Assembly (NCBI RefSeq): GCF_000801105.2
Contig: NC_079512.1
Coordinates: forward strand, 36,101,848 to 36,165,847
Origin: Raphanus sativus
Lineage: Eukaryota > Streptophyta > Magnoliopsida > Brassicales > Brassicaceae
Reading direction: 5' to 3'
Length of the DNA stretch: 64,000 nt
Shown here: piece by piece, positions 37,403 through 49,647 of the stretch
How positions within the stretch are numbered: the first letter of the stretch is position 1
Layout: each line of letters opens with the position of its first letter
Notes under the pieces: generated by a model
The model's database searches: none
What the model saw: the letters and a program-made list of their open reading frames with translations, nothing else
What the model was told of the DNA's origin: nothing
Made by a program: the position numbers and the translations under genes

Positions 37403-39506
37403 TCAGGCTGCGTAGTCAGGCATTGCTTTCTTGAGGAATGTTATTGGTTGTGATTCTTCAGGGGCTAACCTATCAAAAGGAATGTAGTTCTCCTCTTTGT
37501 CATAGACATGGCACACAGTCATTATCGTCTTCATCAAGCGCCAGTTCCATGTAGCCAAGTTTGTATACTGCCAACAACATCACGCAAAGCAAGAAACCAG
37601 GGAAACTTCTTTTAAAGTGTCATAAAGAAAATGTATAATGAGATTAAGAAAGTGGCTAATTACCTTTCCCCAGTTCTCTTGTATAGACTGATGAGCCGCA
37701 CGGAGATTGTAGCTTGGTATCCTAGGGCTAATGTGATGCGGGATGTGTACGTTGATATCATGGCACAAAATCTCAATCCTGTCATATGAAAAAGTCAAAC
37801 AAGAAATCTCAAAAATTAAAGAGAATACTAACTTCACCAACTTAGCAGAGGGAGATGCATTACCAACTAGGGTAATCACAATGAACAGTTCCGTTGAGCT
37901 GAGCCTGAGCAGCGTTCCACTCATCAGCAGGCTTGAAAGGAATGTGTGGAGCCGTGTGATGAACCATCGTGAATGTGCTCATCTATAGAAGAAACAATAA
38001 CACCATTGTGGCTTCTAAATCTTTATCGAACAAAAACAGAGAGAACAGAGAGAAGCATTTACCCAAAAGTGATAGCCCAACCACGGCATAAGCCAGAACT
38101 TAACCCATCCTAAGATACCAACTTTGTATATGATCAGTGGCCACCCAACGGCCATGAAGGCGAAAACGCAAGCCAAACTTATCTTCACCCTATTCACTTC
38201 ACTCGGTCTGAACTTGCTCAGATTGAAGTGCCAGTTCACCCTGATAGAACACTTACTATCGTTAACTAAAAAGTATATAGCGAAAAGAATAGAGTAAAAG
38301 CTTAATGTATGTATAAATATACCAGTGAGCTAGGACAACCAAGGCCTAATTGGGCCATATCCAAAAATGATTGCCTTTCTCAGAACAGGTGCTGAATCAA
38401 ACTCCTCTGGTGGAACTGGTTGCCAAGCTGTGTCATGAACTAACCTATAGAGAAACAAAAGTCATCACTTATCCCATTGTGAATACCTTTAAGAGTCTAG
38501 ATAAGTAAGTAAAGAGTTACATGTTGGTTTTGGCGTGATGACGGTCATGCTTAAACCGCCACGGCTCATACGGGTACACAAGAGGTAGGAAGGCTAGAGT
38601 ACCCACAATATCTTCAACCAATTTGTTCTTTGAAAAAGATTTATGAGCACAATCATGACCTATCACAAAGAACTAGAAGAAAGAAAGAAACAACGCACTT
38701 AGACTAACAGTAAGTAACACTAGGCGACATAGAGAAGAGACAGTGGATGAATGAGAGGTTTACTTACCCCTGTGACAGCAGTTCCAGTCCACGCCCAAGC
38801 CAAGGGAAGCAGATACCAAGGAGCTTTAGCAATCATGAAGAGCCCCAAAGCGTAGGAAGTCACGGATATCAACACAGACTTCCAAGCTTTCACATCATCA
38901 ATCTCAAACACCTGAAGAAGAAGAAGACGTTCAGTATCAATCACACACAACGCTTACTGACCAAGCTGTATTACCTCTTTGGGAAGAGTATCCATGATAT
39001 CTTTCAAGGTGACGTTATCAGGAAGATCTTGCCCAATCTGTTTGAATCCATAGCTCTCTGCTAAATGTTCCCTGTCTTCTGCACTATCAGCAGATGGAGG
39101 AGGTGCGACAGGAACAGAGACAGCTTTTATACATCCAGTCCTTGTCTTTGCAGGAAGAGGGAATGTTCTTCTAGTTCCTTTTAACAGAATATCAATCGGT
39201 CTCACAGCATACGCACCTGATAGAACGGTTCACTAACATTATTAGCCCTCTGCATTCATACAAGAAAGACAACAACTTTGCAGAGCTTTGAGGAGTACCA
39301 GGAGAAAGACGAGCAGAAGAAGCAAACTTAGGAGCCCTAGGAAGACAGTGATGTGGGCCCTGGAGAATCCAATAGCAAAGAAACAAAATTGATGATGGGA
39401 AACTCAAGTAGTAGTAGTGATGGGCAATAGAGAAGAATGTGAAAGGTGAAGACTTTTTTATTTTTACCGTGAAGGCGAAGAGAGAATCAGCAATTCTGGA
39501 AGCCAT
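37403..39506 (-). pseudogene. FAD6: plastid omega-6 desaturase FAD6, disrupted by a single-base deletion
   Basis: Ten exons on the minus strand: 39468-39506, 39299-39359, 38975-39216, 38768-38911, 38521-38672, 38323-38444, 38063-38240, 37864-37982, 37664-37778 and 37403-37567. Restoring one base gives a protein of about 445 residues, the normal FAD6 length. It has a plastid transit peptide, the three His boxes GHDCAH, KHDRHH and HIPHH, and the C-terminus FLKKAMPDYAA. FAD6 desaturates 16:1 and 18:1 acyl chains on plastid membrane lipids. In exon 38323-38444 the expected TCC ATA GCT CAC reads TCC TAG CTC AC, so a lost A creates an immediate stop after RPWLS, before the third His box. Everything else is intact, so this is a very young pseudogene or an assembly error. 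Counterpart of At4g30950. Confidence 0.87.
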
Positions 39507-40560
39507 GGATGGTGGTGGTAGAACAGAACTGAAGAAGACGAAGCCAAATGGGATTTGAATGGTTGTGAAGAGCCGTCAGTGTCACCTCTTGAAGCTCAGA
39601 ACACAAGTGACTGACTTCCACAATTTAACTTGGGTTTTACTTTTGTCTTTGTTTTCAGAAACACTCTTTTTTTTTGCATAATTAACGGAAAAAATATGAT
39701 AAATGTTTATATATATTGGGAAAAGGGGAGATAACTGATTAATTTAAAACGATAATTACAAATGAAAATTAATTCCAAACGTATGTCACTATATTGACGA
39801 GTTGTTTGGATCACTAATTTATTTGGAGTTTTATAGAAAACATGCTTTATACGTGCATATTTATCTATGCAACAAATTCTTGTTGACAAATTAATACACA
39901 ACAAAATTGTTTTTTCTCAATTACATAGGAAAAAGTATAAACTGTTGGTTCGTTTAAGATTGGCATTGTCACTTTAAAAGCAAAAAAAAAGTTATCAGGC
40001 TTTAAATGTTAAAATACACAAGAATTATCATAAACTGAGTTTTATTTCCCAATCAAAATCTTCGAATAAAACAATATCTAAGTTTTCGTAGTTTCATAAT
40101 TATGGGCTTCAATCTTCATTTTGAGTTCATTTCTAATTACGAAAGACATAACCCACTAATTAATTAATTACTCGAGACTTTAGCGTTGACAGAGAATGTG
40201 TCTTTGCAAATATTATGGGCTGAGCCCAACTAAATTTAGAAAATATATAATCCAGTAGTTGAATCAGAGTTGCGACACATGTGAAGCTGGACCACGTAAC
40301 CATCATACACTAAATGCACGAAAGCTCCTCCATATAAGATGTGATCAAAATCTGATAGGAAATTATGTTTTGACACGAAGCCGATTCATGTCTCAATATC
40401 ATGCTTAGTCCCTAGTTTTACAGATTAGTTTCGTGCATAAGAACAATACTAGGTCTACAGATTTTCCTACCCCTGATCATTTAAAATCCTAAGACCAGAA
40501 CGTCTTCTCTACACAATTTTAAATTTACTATTCAAAACAATATATGATAATGATATTGAA
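39507..40560. other. intergenic spacer
   Basis: FAD6 promoter side, then AT-rich DNA. No gene or defined repeat. Confidence 0.5.
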
Positions 40561-40577
40561 GTTCACATATTCCCCTA

Positions 40578-41444
40578 ACTTAAAAACCCTCTCTCTCATT
40601 TTTCCTCCGCCTTCTCTCTAAACAAACTCTACCGACAAGATAAAGGTTTCCGGCCGGCGGTCTTGGCTATCTAGCCACTGTCGGTCCGGCTCTTTGCTTC
40701 TAGTGTTTTCTAATTTTAGTTTTGTTAGATTTGTCTCAGTTTTAGTACGGGTTTAGCCTCGGCGTCGCACCTAATCTATAATGGTCGTCCGATTTTGACT
40801 CTGGAAAGCGGCGGCTCCGACAGTGCCAGCTTCGCCGGCTTCAGTTTCCGGGAAGGTGGATTTCTCTACCACCTATCGCCGGCTTGTTTCTTGGGATTTG
40901 AAGGTCTGGTTGGTTTCAGTGGATTGGATGGTTCGGAAGAGATCTCGTCACAGGACGATAGAGGCTCTCCGGTGGAGGATGGTGATGAGTTGTATGAAGC
41001 TTCTCTCTTGGTGTTCGTGGTGTAAGGGGTCAGATGGGATCTCGACAGTCGATTGATGCTCTCCGACATTGGGAACACAGGGGATGAAGGCGATGGTGAT
41101 GAAGAAGAAGGGTTCGTGATGGTATCTCTGTTTCCCGGTAGTTTTTCCGGTGCATGCTTTCACGCAGATGAGCAGTTCTCCGGCGTAAAGCTTTAGGCGG
41201 TGGAGTTTGGAGACGTCTGCGTTGTTTCGACGCGTGTATCTTCGTCTCCCTCTGTGTTACTCGTGGCGCATACGTGTCAGCATCTGGGTGGATTTGGTTG
41301 CGCTGTAGTTGGGCCTAAACCATGTAATCTGTGTAACCCGTTTGTGGGCTTAGTTTGTGTTCTTTTGCTGTATGGACCGTGTGGTTTTATGGGCCTCCCT
41401 TGTACTATGCGTGGTTTAATATATATACCAGATGGAAAAAAAAG
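40578..41444 (+). mobile_element. LINE-type retroposon with 17-bp target duplication and A-tail
   Basis: The segment is flanked by an exact 17-bp direct repeat GTTCACATATTCCCCTA at 40561-40577 and 41445-41461, and its right end is an A-run (GGAAAAAAAAAG) next to the second copy. A long duplication plus A-tail is the signature of target-primed reverse transcription. The 867-bp interior is GC-richer than its surroundings, starts with CT-rich sequence and carries no complete reverse transcriptase, so it is a truncated or internally deleted non-LTR element. Its short open frames are not conserved genes. Confidence 0.8.
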
Positions 41445-41461
41445 GTTCACATATTCCCCTA

Positions 41462-42628
41462 TCATGAACTAACTTTTAACCGTGTTACTATTGTTGGTTA
41501 AGTTCGTTAGAAATCATTTTCGTTTGTTCGGTGTCTTCTCACAATCAGTGGTCTATAAAATACTGTATTTCGAACCAAACACCATTATTGATTTTTTTTA
41601 TGCAGAGCTTCCATGTGAATCCCTCTTGTCCGCTAGTTACCAACGTTATTCCCATTCCAATCAATCAGTGTCTCTCTAATTTCGTCCACCAATAATAGTT
41701 AGATAAAAAGAAACTTTGAAAACAAAATTTAGCCAACTCGATACAAAACTGCATCCATGGTTCGGCATTTTTCTTTCTAAAGTCAGCAAATAACTGAAAT
41801 AAACGAAAAATTCAACCCAAGATTCAGTGAAAGGCATGCATCATGATTCATACCATTTATATGCACAGAGTAGCACATATCACTATACGAACCTTTTCTT
41901 TATTTTTATTCAGCTTTATTCTATTTATTTAGCGAAATATTATTTATTTAAAATAAATAAATATCATTTACATTATATATGAGGCACACACACACATATA
42001 TGTATGTATATGTATATATGCACATTGCAAACCTGCAAATGCGATATGCTAATAAAACCCCTAACAGAAAAAAAACGATGGATGTGTTTTAGTTCGAGCA
42101 TGTAAATTTCCAAACATAATTTTTATAAAATACCAAATTTCTCTCCATTAGACACTAAATTTCAATCTGCTAAACTTTGATTTGGAAATAATTTTAAATA
42201 TCTAAGAAGTCAAAACGGAGTATAATATCATCTCAGGAAATGTAATCAATTTAAATCATTTTTCGAATAATTTGACACTAAACATAAGAATCAAACCCAT
42301 TGTATTAGTTATATTGAATTTCTACGGGTTTGTCGTTGTCTATGACAGTGGAAACGTCTTTGTTTGTTATAAGAGAAAATGGAATCATAGATAGACAAGA
42401 TAATGGTATGTTGATGTTAATAATGGATTGAAAATGAAATAAAGTAATAATATTTTGTATAATTCATTGCTAGTAATGCCTGCATGCAGAGTACATGTTA
42501 TTGATGGCATTGCCGTGCAATATTGTGTCACACGTGTTCATTTTTTGCTGGCTCTCCACGACCAAAGGATCCAACGAGAATGATGATTACAATAAAAATG
42601 ATTAATTAGTTTGTGATATATATATATA
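41462..42628. other. intergenic spacer
   Basis: AT-rich DNA with a (CA)n/(TATG)n tract near 41988-42020. No gene seen. Confidence 0.5.
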
Positions 42629-44038
42629 CTAGATCTTGACCCGTGCGACCGCACGGATATTTATCTTCTGTTTTTAGTTTTTTTGTATTAAATGATGTAT
42701 TTGTAATATTTGATAATAAATTTATATCGAAAACTAATTTTTGCAGTTATAACAAAAATTAAAATTAAAATTTTAATAAAATATTCTTATATAAATTCAG
42801 TTATCCTAATTAAAATAGTATAGATGTGGGTCATAATTCTTTCGAATTCCAAATATTTGGAATTTCTATTAATATAAATTTGTTAAAAAATAATCACACT
42901 CGGCATTTAATTTTAAATCTTAATTTGGGTGTACTAAATGTTATATTTGTAAATGTAATCATATTAAATTAAGTAATTTTATATTTTTGCGTTTAACGTA
43001 AAATGTATCACCGACAGTGGAGATCACCTAAACAAATCTAACATTTATATGATTAGATGTATGTGTAAGATATATAACAAACAAAGTTTTTAAATGATAA
43101 GTATGAAAATACACAATATGGTTAATATGCTATTAAACATGATACGTTACTTATAAAATTTGTAAGAATAAATAATTGTTAGACTTTTAACAAATTTGTG
43201 ACATATAAAAATTAAGATTATAATTTGTAAGAAAATGAAATGTAATATAATATATATTTGATCTAACTGCTAATTCATTATAAATGGGCTTACGTGTTCA
43301 ATAATTTTCAGATTGGATTTTGACAATTAGTTTTCATAATTACTGTAGACTAATGAGAAAATCAATGGAAAATAATTTTTTGAAAATAAATAAAGTGATT
43401 CAGTTTCTATATCTTATAGTAGAGATGGGCGTTCGGATATTCATTCGGGTTTGATTCAGGTCTCTTTGGGTTTTAGATTTTTGGGGTGAAAGGTTTTAGC
43501 CTCATTCGGTATTTATAATTTGGGTTCATGTTCTGGTTCGGATAACTCATTTGAATTGTTTAAAAGATTAAAATTCTTAAAATATAAAAGTAAAAATTTA
43601 TATAACAAATAAATTTGAATAATGTATGGAAAAAACTTAAACTTAACATAAAAATTGTTTTGGTTCGAATATTAAAAGATAGTGATCTCCTACCATATCA
43701 TATGCGATTTTTATTATCATTAAATATGGTAAACTTAGAATTAGGAAATGTATTTATTAAACTGAAAAGACAGCATTAATATAATTATAAATATTTTCGA
43801 AATTGATTTAGTAGAGAAAGAAAATTAAATTTTATATTATGACAACACATTAACTCAACCGGAAAAGACAACATTAAAATAGGTAACTTAATTTATATTA
43901 AGACAACACATTAACTCAACTGGAAAAGACAAGCATTAAATTAGGTAGTTTAATTTAATTCTCAGTGGCATTTAGGCGTAAATACTGTGCAACTTGTAGG
44001 GTTAATCCATACGTGTACTTCTGTTTTAATAAAGTAGA
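42629..44038 (-). mobile_element. non-autonomous Helitron 1
   Basis: On the minus strand it starts TCTACTTTATTAAAACAGAA (5' end at 44038) and ends with the hairpin CCGTGCG-GT-CGCACGG followed by GTCAAGATCTAG (3' end at 42629). It sits between host A (42628) and T (44039) with no target duplication. TC start, CTRR end, subterminal hairpin and A/T insertion define a Helitron. The 1.41-kb interior is AT-rich without genes. It contains an imperfect 61-bp direct repeat (GACAACACATTAACTCAAC at 43841 and 43902) and a hAT-like end (TAGAGATGGGCGTTCGG) near 43422. Confidence 0.85.
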
Positions 44039-46260
44039 TATATAAGAGCATAATTATCGCAGTCTCTTGCTGCGTTTTTATGGTGGTGGTATATTATTTT
44101 GCAAAAACCAAAATCAAAAGTCGCAAAATAAGAAGCGTTTATGGTCTGTTTTTTTGTACTGTTTGTAGATTTCATTGACACGTAGCAGCCCGCGAACGAT
44201 TTATTTTTCATTTTTTAATTATACCAAAAAAATAAAATAAAAATAAAAAAACCCAAGTGGGTTTTTGCGATAAAAATGCTTTAATATTCCATTATTTTTC
44301 CTCCCTTGATATATTTACCATCTTTTAAGTATATGTTGTGTATCGGTAATATCAATACTACAAACTATAACACATTTTGTAAATAATTGTGAATGTATTT
44401 ACTTGTTGTATTTTTTATATCAAGAAACATGTGTTGTTAGACTTGATTTGTTCGAAGGTTAACAAAATGTTTACTCTGTTACAGGAAGTACATTTCTCAT
44501 TTCATTTTTTTCATTTCATTAAAAGTATGTTAGTTCCATCGTTATCATCTCACCTATGAATACATCATCGGCAGCAAAATACGACCGGACATATTGATAA
44601 TTATGTCTGATTATTAGTCCAAAACTTTGGAGTATGATTGGTTAAGTAGTGGAGTAAAATGGTGAAAAAAATAGGGATAAAGTGGAAATGGGAGGAATGA
44701 AAAGTAATAAAGTTGGAAGAAATATTTTCATCTCATAAAAATTAGAGGAATACTTTACTCTAGTTTCATTACATTTTTCAACTTTTTGGAGTAAATGAGC
44801 TGAAATTGTTTTCCACTTGATTGGGACAAATCAGTCACACCCCAAATGTATCTTAATGAGATTATACTAGTTGATACATATTGGCGACGGAATGGACCCA
44901 CCATGGCTACAAAAAGACGAGACACCGCCACCAAAGTGAAAGAGAGAATATACTATGGGTCCCATGATTGCGTCATGATGTAATAGAACCGGAACCAGCA
45001 AACGCCTGTCCATCTTTTGTTTTTGTGGTTATTTTTGCTCTTGCTACTCCTCTTTTCTTCCTGTTGAACTAGCACGAGAACATGCAATAATTTCAACAAA
45101 TTACAGGTTTATTTAGGTTTAATGGTCATAAATCTATTTACATAAGTACAAATAACAACTAGACATTGTTGCACCAGCAAGATAATGACTAAAAACCCAT
45201 ATCCCTGATCTCGTTTCATTTTTTTCTGATGATTTGTTTTATGAGCTTTTTTAGCCGCACACAAACAACCAACTAAACTACAATAGTTCATGCAAAATCA
45301 TACAGTATCTTTAAAAAAAATAGAAGCGTTAACTACTATCAGAACTTAAAAACCAAAATGGATTTACTTTCTTTCAGACGACATGATGTATATGAAAAAA
45401 TGCACGAGGAAGCTGTATTCTTCAGAGATGGAACTATGATGCTAATATCAATTAATTAACTAGGTGCAGTGATCATCTTGGGTAATGCTATGAAACCTCT
45501 CTTTCTTCCAAATTTTAACATTAGTTTTTTTTTATCAACGCAACATTAATTTATAATTGTTTTGATCGATTATAGTTGGTATGATCCATCTCTTTCCATT
45601 GCATATGCATCGATAGTATATGTAAAGTGCCCTTCATGAAAACTTGAACATTTTGGATCTAGTATAATTGGAGATGATCTGCTCATAGCTCATTCATGTA
45701 GTCTGGGTACGAGCGGAAAGCTCTACAATTCCATAACCCTGAATTTTGTATTTTAAAATTTGTTTTAAGAATGTTTGTACATTGCAGTAAAAAATGATAG
45801 TTTGCTGATATTAGTGTTTAGTGTTTATTGTTTAAGGATATATACATGGGTTGAGGTTAGGGTTCAAATATTTCCACTGTCGTAAACTTTTCACCAATAA
45901 AACACAATCATATACAGTTATTTGTTGAAATATTACTTGTTAATTAATAATAATATGTGTTTCTTTGTCTACTAACGCGTATTACCAAATTCGAATTCTA
46001 GTTATGCATTCATAAAGATACTAGGGTATATGCTCCGTCTGTTAAACAACATGTAATGACCACCATTATTTAAAGAATAAATTTAATTAATGATTATAGT
46101 ATCCAATAATGTTTAGGAGACAATTAAGACTTCACATCAACGGTGTTAGTTCGTCTAAAACAATCAAGCAACGCTGTGACTAATAAATATCAATGATGAA
46201 TGGAGATTCTTATTTTCTTGGCTATATTTGGATTGTTTTAAAAGTTCAAAATTCTATATA
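44039..46260. other. intergenic spacer between Helitrons 1 and 2
   Basis: No gene is recognised. At about 44629-44843 a possible MITE has imperfect inverted ends (GGAGTATGATTGGTT on the left, complement of CAGTCACACCCC on the right), but no clean target duplication. Elsewhere AT-rich. Confidence 0.45.
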
Positions 46261-47006
46261 CTAGGGACGAAGCCCCGCGCAAGCGCGGGGACATGACAAT
46301 TAGATATGTTATATACTTTTAAAATGTTATAGGAAATGTTGGAAGGGTAAATCCTAGAACAAATCAATCACGCAAATGTTATAGGAAATTAATGTGGACA
46401 CTTCTAGGTACGGAGCGGAGTTGTTGACAATGATTCATGTGTTCCCCAACCATCAGTGAGAGCCTGAGATCCTTAGAGAGAAAAGGTTACTTAGACGTCA
46501 AGTTAAAAAGGTTTGCAAGAAATGTTGGCGTTGCATTAAGGAATTGGTGAAATTATGCAGTGTGTATTTGTTGCTAGGATGGATCTATTAATGGAGAGAT
46601 AAATTAAGTAGTTTTAGTTTTTACTACATGGTACCTTTTTTGTTTGAATTTATTGGTCTTTACTTATAGTTGATTAGGTGATGAGGGTAGAGTCCGCGTA
46701 TTTGTAATTTCCAGTTTAGTTGTAAGCACGTTTATGTTCCAACTTTTTTGGGTTCTTTATTCAGAACTTTCCAGATTTCTATTTGGCTGGCTAATTGTAA
46801 GTGTATAATCGCTATGTTTATATATGATTTTGAATTCGTATAAAATGATCAGGTTAGTGATTTTTAATATAAATATTTGTCAACCCCTTTTTACATTAAG
46901 ATTTTTAAAATTGTTGTCTTTGTGGATTAGTTAGCCGTAAAGGGCCAAATAAAAAAACCTGAAAATTGGGGAAAAAAATGTAAGAGTGTGAAATAGGAAA
47001 TGCATA

Positions 47007-47440
47007 TTAAATTATGAAACCGTAAAGAGACTGAAGCAAATTTGGGTTGACGATTAACAGTTTTGTTTCTTCACTCGCGGGGCGTTTACGGTCACCCTCT
47101 TTGCCTTCAACACCGGATGGATATGGTTCATTGGCTTTTCCCCCAACCTTGATGCTGGCAGAAGTGGATGCTTGGCCACCTTCCTCTTCAACACAGTTTG
47201 CAGACGCCGATGGAGCTTCATCGCTACTCTCTTTGCCTGCAGATGCGGATGGACTTGGTTCATCATCTTCACCTCTAACCTTGTTGCTCGCAGATGCCGA
47301 TGCTTCCACACCTTCCACCTCAACAAATCCAGATTCATTGGTCTTGAAAGTCTGCCAAACAGTTTAACTTATGTTATACTGACATCAGTTAGTTTATAAC
47401 GTATTGTAAAAATAAATTATAATACCTTGGGAGCTATGTT
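47007..47440 (-). pseudogene. third Helitron cargo exon of unknown origin
   Basis: Downstream of the AGO10 pieces, an exon ending IIDNIAPK is followed by an intron and the exon TFKTNESGFVEVEGVEASAS. The latter contains acidic repeats (ASASNKVRGEDDEPSPSASA, ASTSASIKVGGKANEP) and ends near KRPASEETK before a stop at 47007. It is open for about 110 codons. I do not recognise the source gene. It could be a third captured fragment or a tail proper to the element. Confidence 0.4.
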
Positions 47441-47509
47441 GTCAATGATTGCAGCAAACCAAGATTAATCCTCACTTCTAACTCAAAAAGAAACCATTGA
47501 AAAGATTAC

Positions 47510-48504
47510 CTTTAGAATATTGTTTTCTCTATCCCTTGGTTCCTGGCATGTATCTTTCAAAAGAGCAGTGATCTGCTGTCCCACCATGATTTTGCACGCC
47601 TACATTTTGAAACCGAATCAGCGAACAACTTCATAAAAAGAACACAAAAAACAACGTTTAAGTTTTACCTCCATAGGGAAATAGCTTGCCTTCTTCTTAT
47701 TTCCAATTTGGAGACACGGTAAATATGTGTGCTGTATCGTGAACCCATGCATCTCTCTCTTGAAACTACTCAATAACAGACTTCATCATAGCGTTCTCAT
47801 CAACAGGAAACATAAGCTCTCTTGTTGGCTGAGTCATTAAACCGGCAACACGCATTTCCTTCTTACGTTTGCTCTATAAGTGACCTCGTCTTTCACTCCC
47901 CTGAGACACTTCTTGATCCGTTACAATCACCAGTACTGAGAAGATTCAAGGACTTAATACTATGTGATGAAGAGCATTGTACCTTAATACGATCAGAGTC
48001 AGATAATGGCTATGACAAGACATCTTTTCCAAGAAGCTGTGCTAAAAACTCAATCAAAGGAAGAGACTGAATGCAGCTGAAGCCATGTCTACAAAGCAAA
48101 GGAGAGAATTTTAATGTGACTGTACATAAGCACAATAAAGTAACAAATCTCTTAAAGTTCACTTTTTTACCGATGTTTAAAGTTAAACCCACACCATGAT
48201 TGTATATTAGTCCGTGCAACGAACTTGATAGCCACCTTATATGATCACTCCCATCTACCAAAACCCAGACAAAAACATGTCAATTTTTTCAAATGAAAAC
48301 AATATTACTCGAGTAAGTGAAGAAAACTCTTACATAGGGCCATTGATGATACTGTCGTCTCATCAAAGATCTTAACAGCGAACTCTTTCCAAGTGAAAGG
48401 AAGCTCCCCGACAGTGCAGAGGCTTTTCCGGCCTGAGATCAGACTCTTTATGTAGTCTCACTAACTCAGCAATGATTGCTCTCGACTTCAGGAGTTATTG
48501 TAAC
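47510..48504 (-). pseudogene. AGO10: captured ARGONAUTE10-like fragment (N-L1-PAZ region)
   Basis: Minus-strand pieces in AGO order with splice signals: 48334-48504 (RAIIAELVRLHKESDL, then in another frame GELPFTWKEFAVKI and DDSIINGP), 48171-48254 (SYKVAIKFVARTN joined by deletion to GVGLTLNI), 47983-48088 (DMASAAF, LPLIEFLAQLLGKDVLS, stop, PLSDSDRIK), 47669-47911 ([49 protein letters not shown] in a shifted frame) and 47510-47599 (ITALLKDTCQEPRDRENNIL). The TQPTRELMFPVDEN and PLxEFxAQLLGKDVLS wording fits AGO10/ZWILLE better than AGO1. It spans the linker and PAZ domain. MID and PIWI are absent. Stops and frameshifts exclude a working Argonaute. Confidence 0.83.
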
Positions 48505-48574
48505 CTGCAAGGAGTAAACTAATGTCAACATAAAAAATATGAACAATATTCAATAAGATAAACCATAATTATAC

Positions 48575-49371
48575 CAACAGCCACTGAGACAAGTTGTACC
48601 ATGAGATCCCACTTAGCTTAGGAGACTGTACAGTAAGAGAGAAAAAACAGAGTAATTACCAGAACTGTGCATGGCTTAGACAACGAAACGAATACATATG
48701 CAGTGAAAAATCAAGGGCACATGCGGATACACGTGAACAACCTAAGCACAGTTTTAGGAAAAGGTGAAGTTGTTACCTTAATAGAAATAATGGCACAAGA
48801 AGTAGCACCAATCTCGTAACCAAAAAGCAAAGCTCCAAGAGCTGGTAAGAGAAACCTGCAACAAATGTCTGCTTGGTATGAACCATGTGCAAACCAAACA
48901 TTAGCTTTTTTAGAAGAAACATTGGCAATAATCTGTTAATAGCAACCACAATCTTTCTGTGACCACAGTTGGTGGTGTTATGACTTCCTAACAATAGAAA
49001 ACGACAGAAAAGAACTCACGGGGAATGGCTGCAAGAACAGAGTAGTCTTCTGGGCTGTGGTGTTCTCCTTAATCAAAGGTTCTTTGACCGAGCTAATCCC
49101 ACCTGAAGATAAATCACCAACCTACACACCAACACCAGTTGCACATATTACATGGAAATTAAACTAAAATTCCAACCCTAAGACGAAAAATTCAAACTCA
49201 ACCTACATATTGCATTTCACGACTTTCTAAAGCCCTCAATAAACAGAACCTAGTGCATTTTTTTGTTGGTGAAACGGAGAAAAGAGGAAAAATATCAAAC
49301 GAAGATGTGTAAAAGAGAAGCTCGACATGTCCAAGAAAAACGATCGATTGCTTCTCGGAATCAAACACCAT
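48575..49371 (-). pseudogene. VGT1: captured VGT1-like sugar transporter fragment
   Basis: Minus-strand exons with surviving splice signals: from 49371 (MVFDSEKQSI), 49021-49121 (VGDLSSGGISSVKEPLIKEN then, after a frameshift, HSPEDYSVLAAIP), 48777-48855 (PALGALLFGYEIGATSCA then IISIK, one base missing at its start) and 48575-48625 (SPKLSGISWYNLS, then a lost base). In this order they match the N-terminal part of the vacuolar glucose transporter VGT1 (At3g03090 from memory), including its first membrane helix. At least three frameshifts make it non-functional. Because introns are retained, it came from genomic DNA and not from mRNA. Confidence 0.8.
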
Positions 49372-49647
49372 GGTTACGACATTTGCTTCGCAGATTAAGA
49401 ATGGAGGGGAGACGGCAAGGTTGAATTGTAGAAGAATAACAGTGAAGCCCTAATTGACTCGAGAGTTTCACTTATTTTTCAAACAATACGCAGAATTCCA
49501 CTGATTTAACACGGAAACACAAATCAGACCAGACCAAACTCCAACCAATTCGACTAAACCAAACCGAGACGTGGGACCCATAATCATTAAAAGGAAGCTG
49601 ACGTGGATGCCTTAAGAAGAGAAGAAACTGTGGCATTATATATATGA

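Larger units (their letters stand above)
46261..49647 (-). mobile_element. gene-fragment-carrying Helitron 2 (VGT1-like and AGO10-like cargo)
   Basis: On the minus strand the 3' end is the hairpin CCCCGCGC-TT-GCGCGGGG followed by CTTCGTCCCTAG (ending at 46261); host A is at 46260. The best 5' end is TCATATATATAATGCCACAG, starting at 49647, with host T at 49648. The 3.39-kb interior carries, in one orientation, broken exons and introns of a vacuolar glucose transporter gene, then of an ARGONAUTE10-type gene, then a third exon of unknown origin. No Rep/helicase is present, so it is non-autonomous. The 3' end is firm; the 5' end is placed by pattern. Confidence 0.77.

Noticed and set aside
40795..41472. 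Several open frames of 60-90 residues
   Set aside because: They fall inside the retroposon bounded by the 17-bp duplication and show no conserved domain.
47047..47367. Plus-strand 106-residue ORF within Helitron 2
   Set aside because: Antisense image of the repetitive minus-strand exon, which has splice context and the same orientation as the other cargo.
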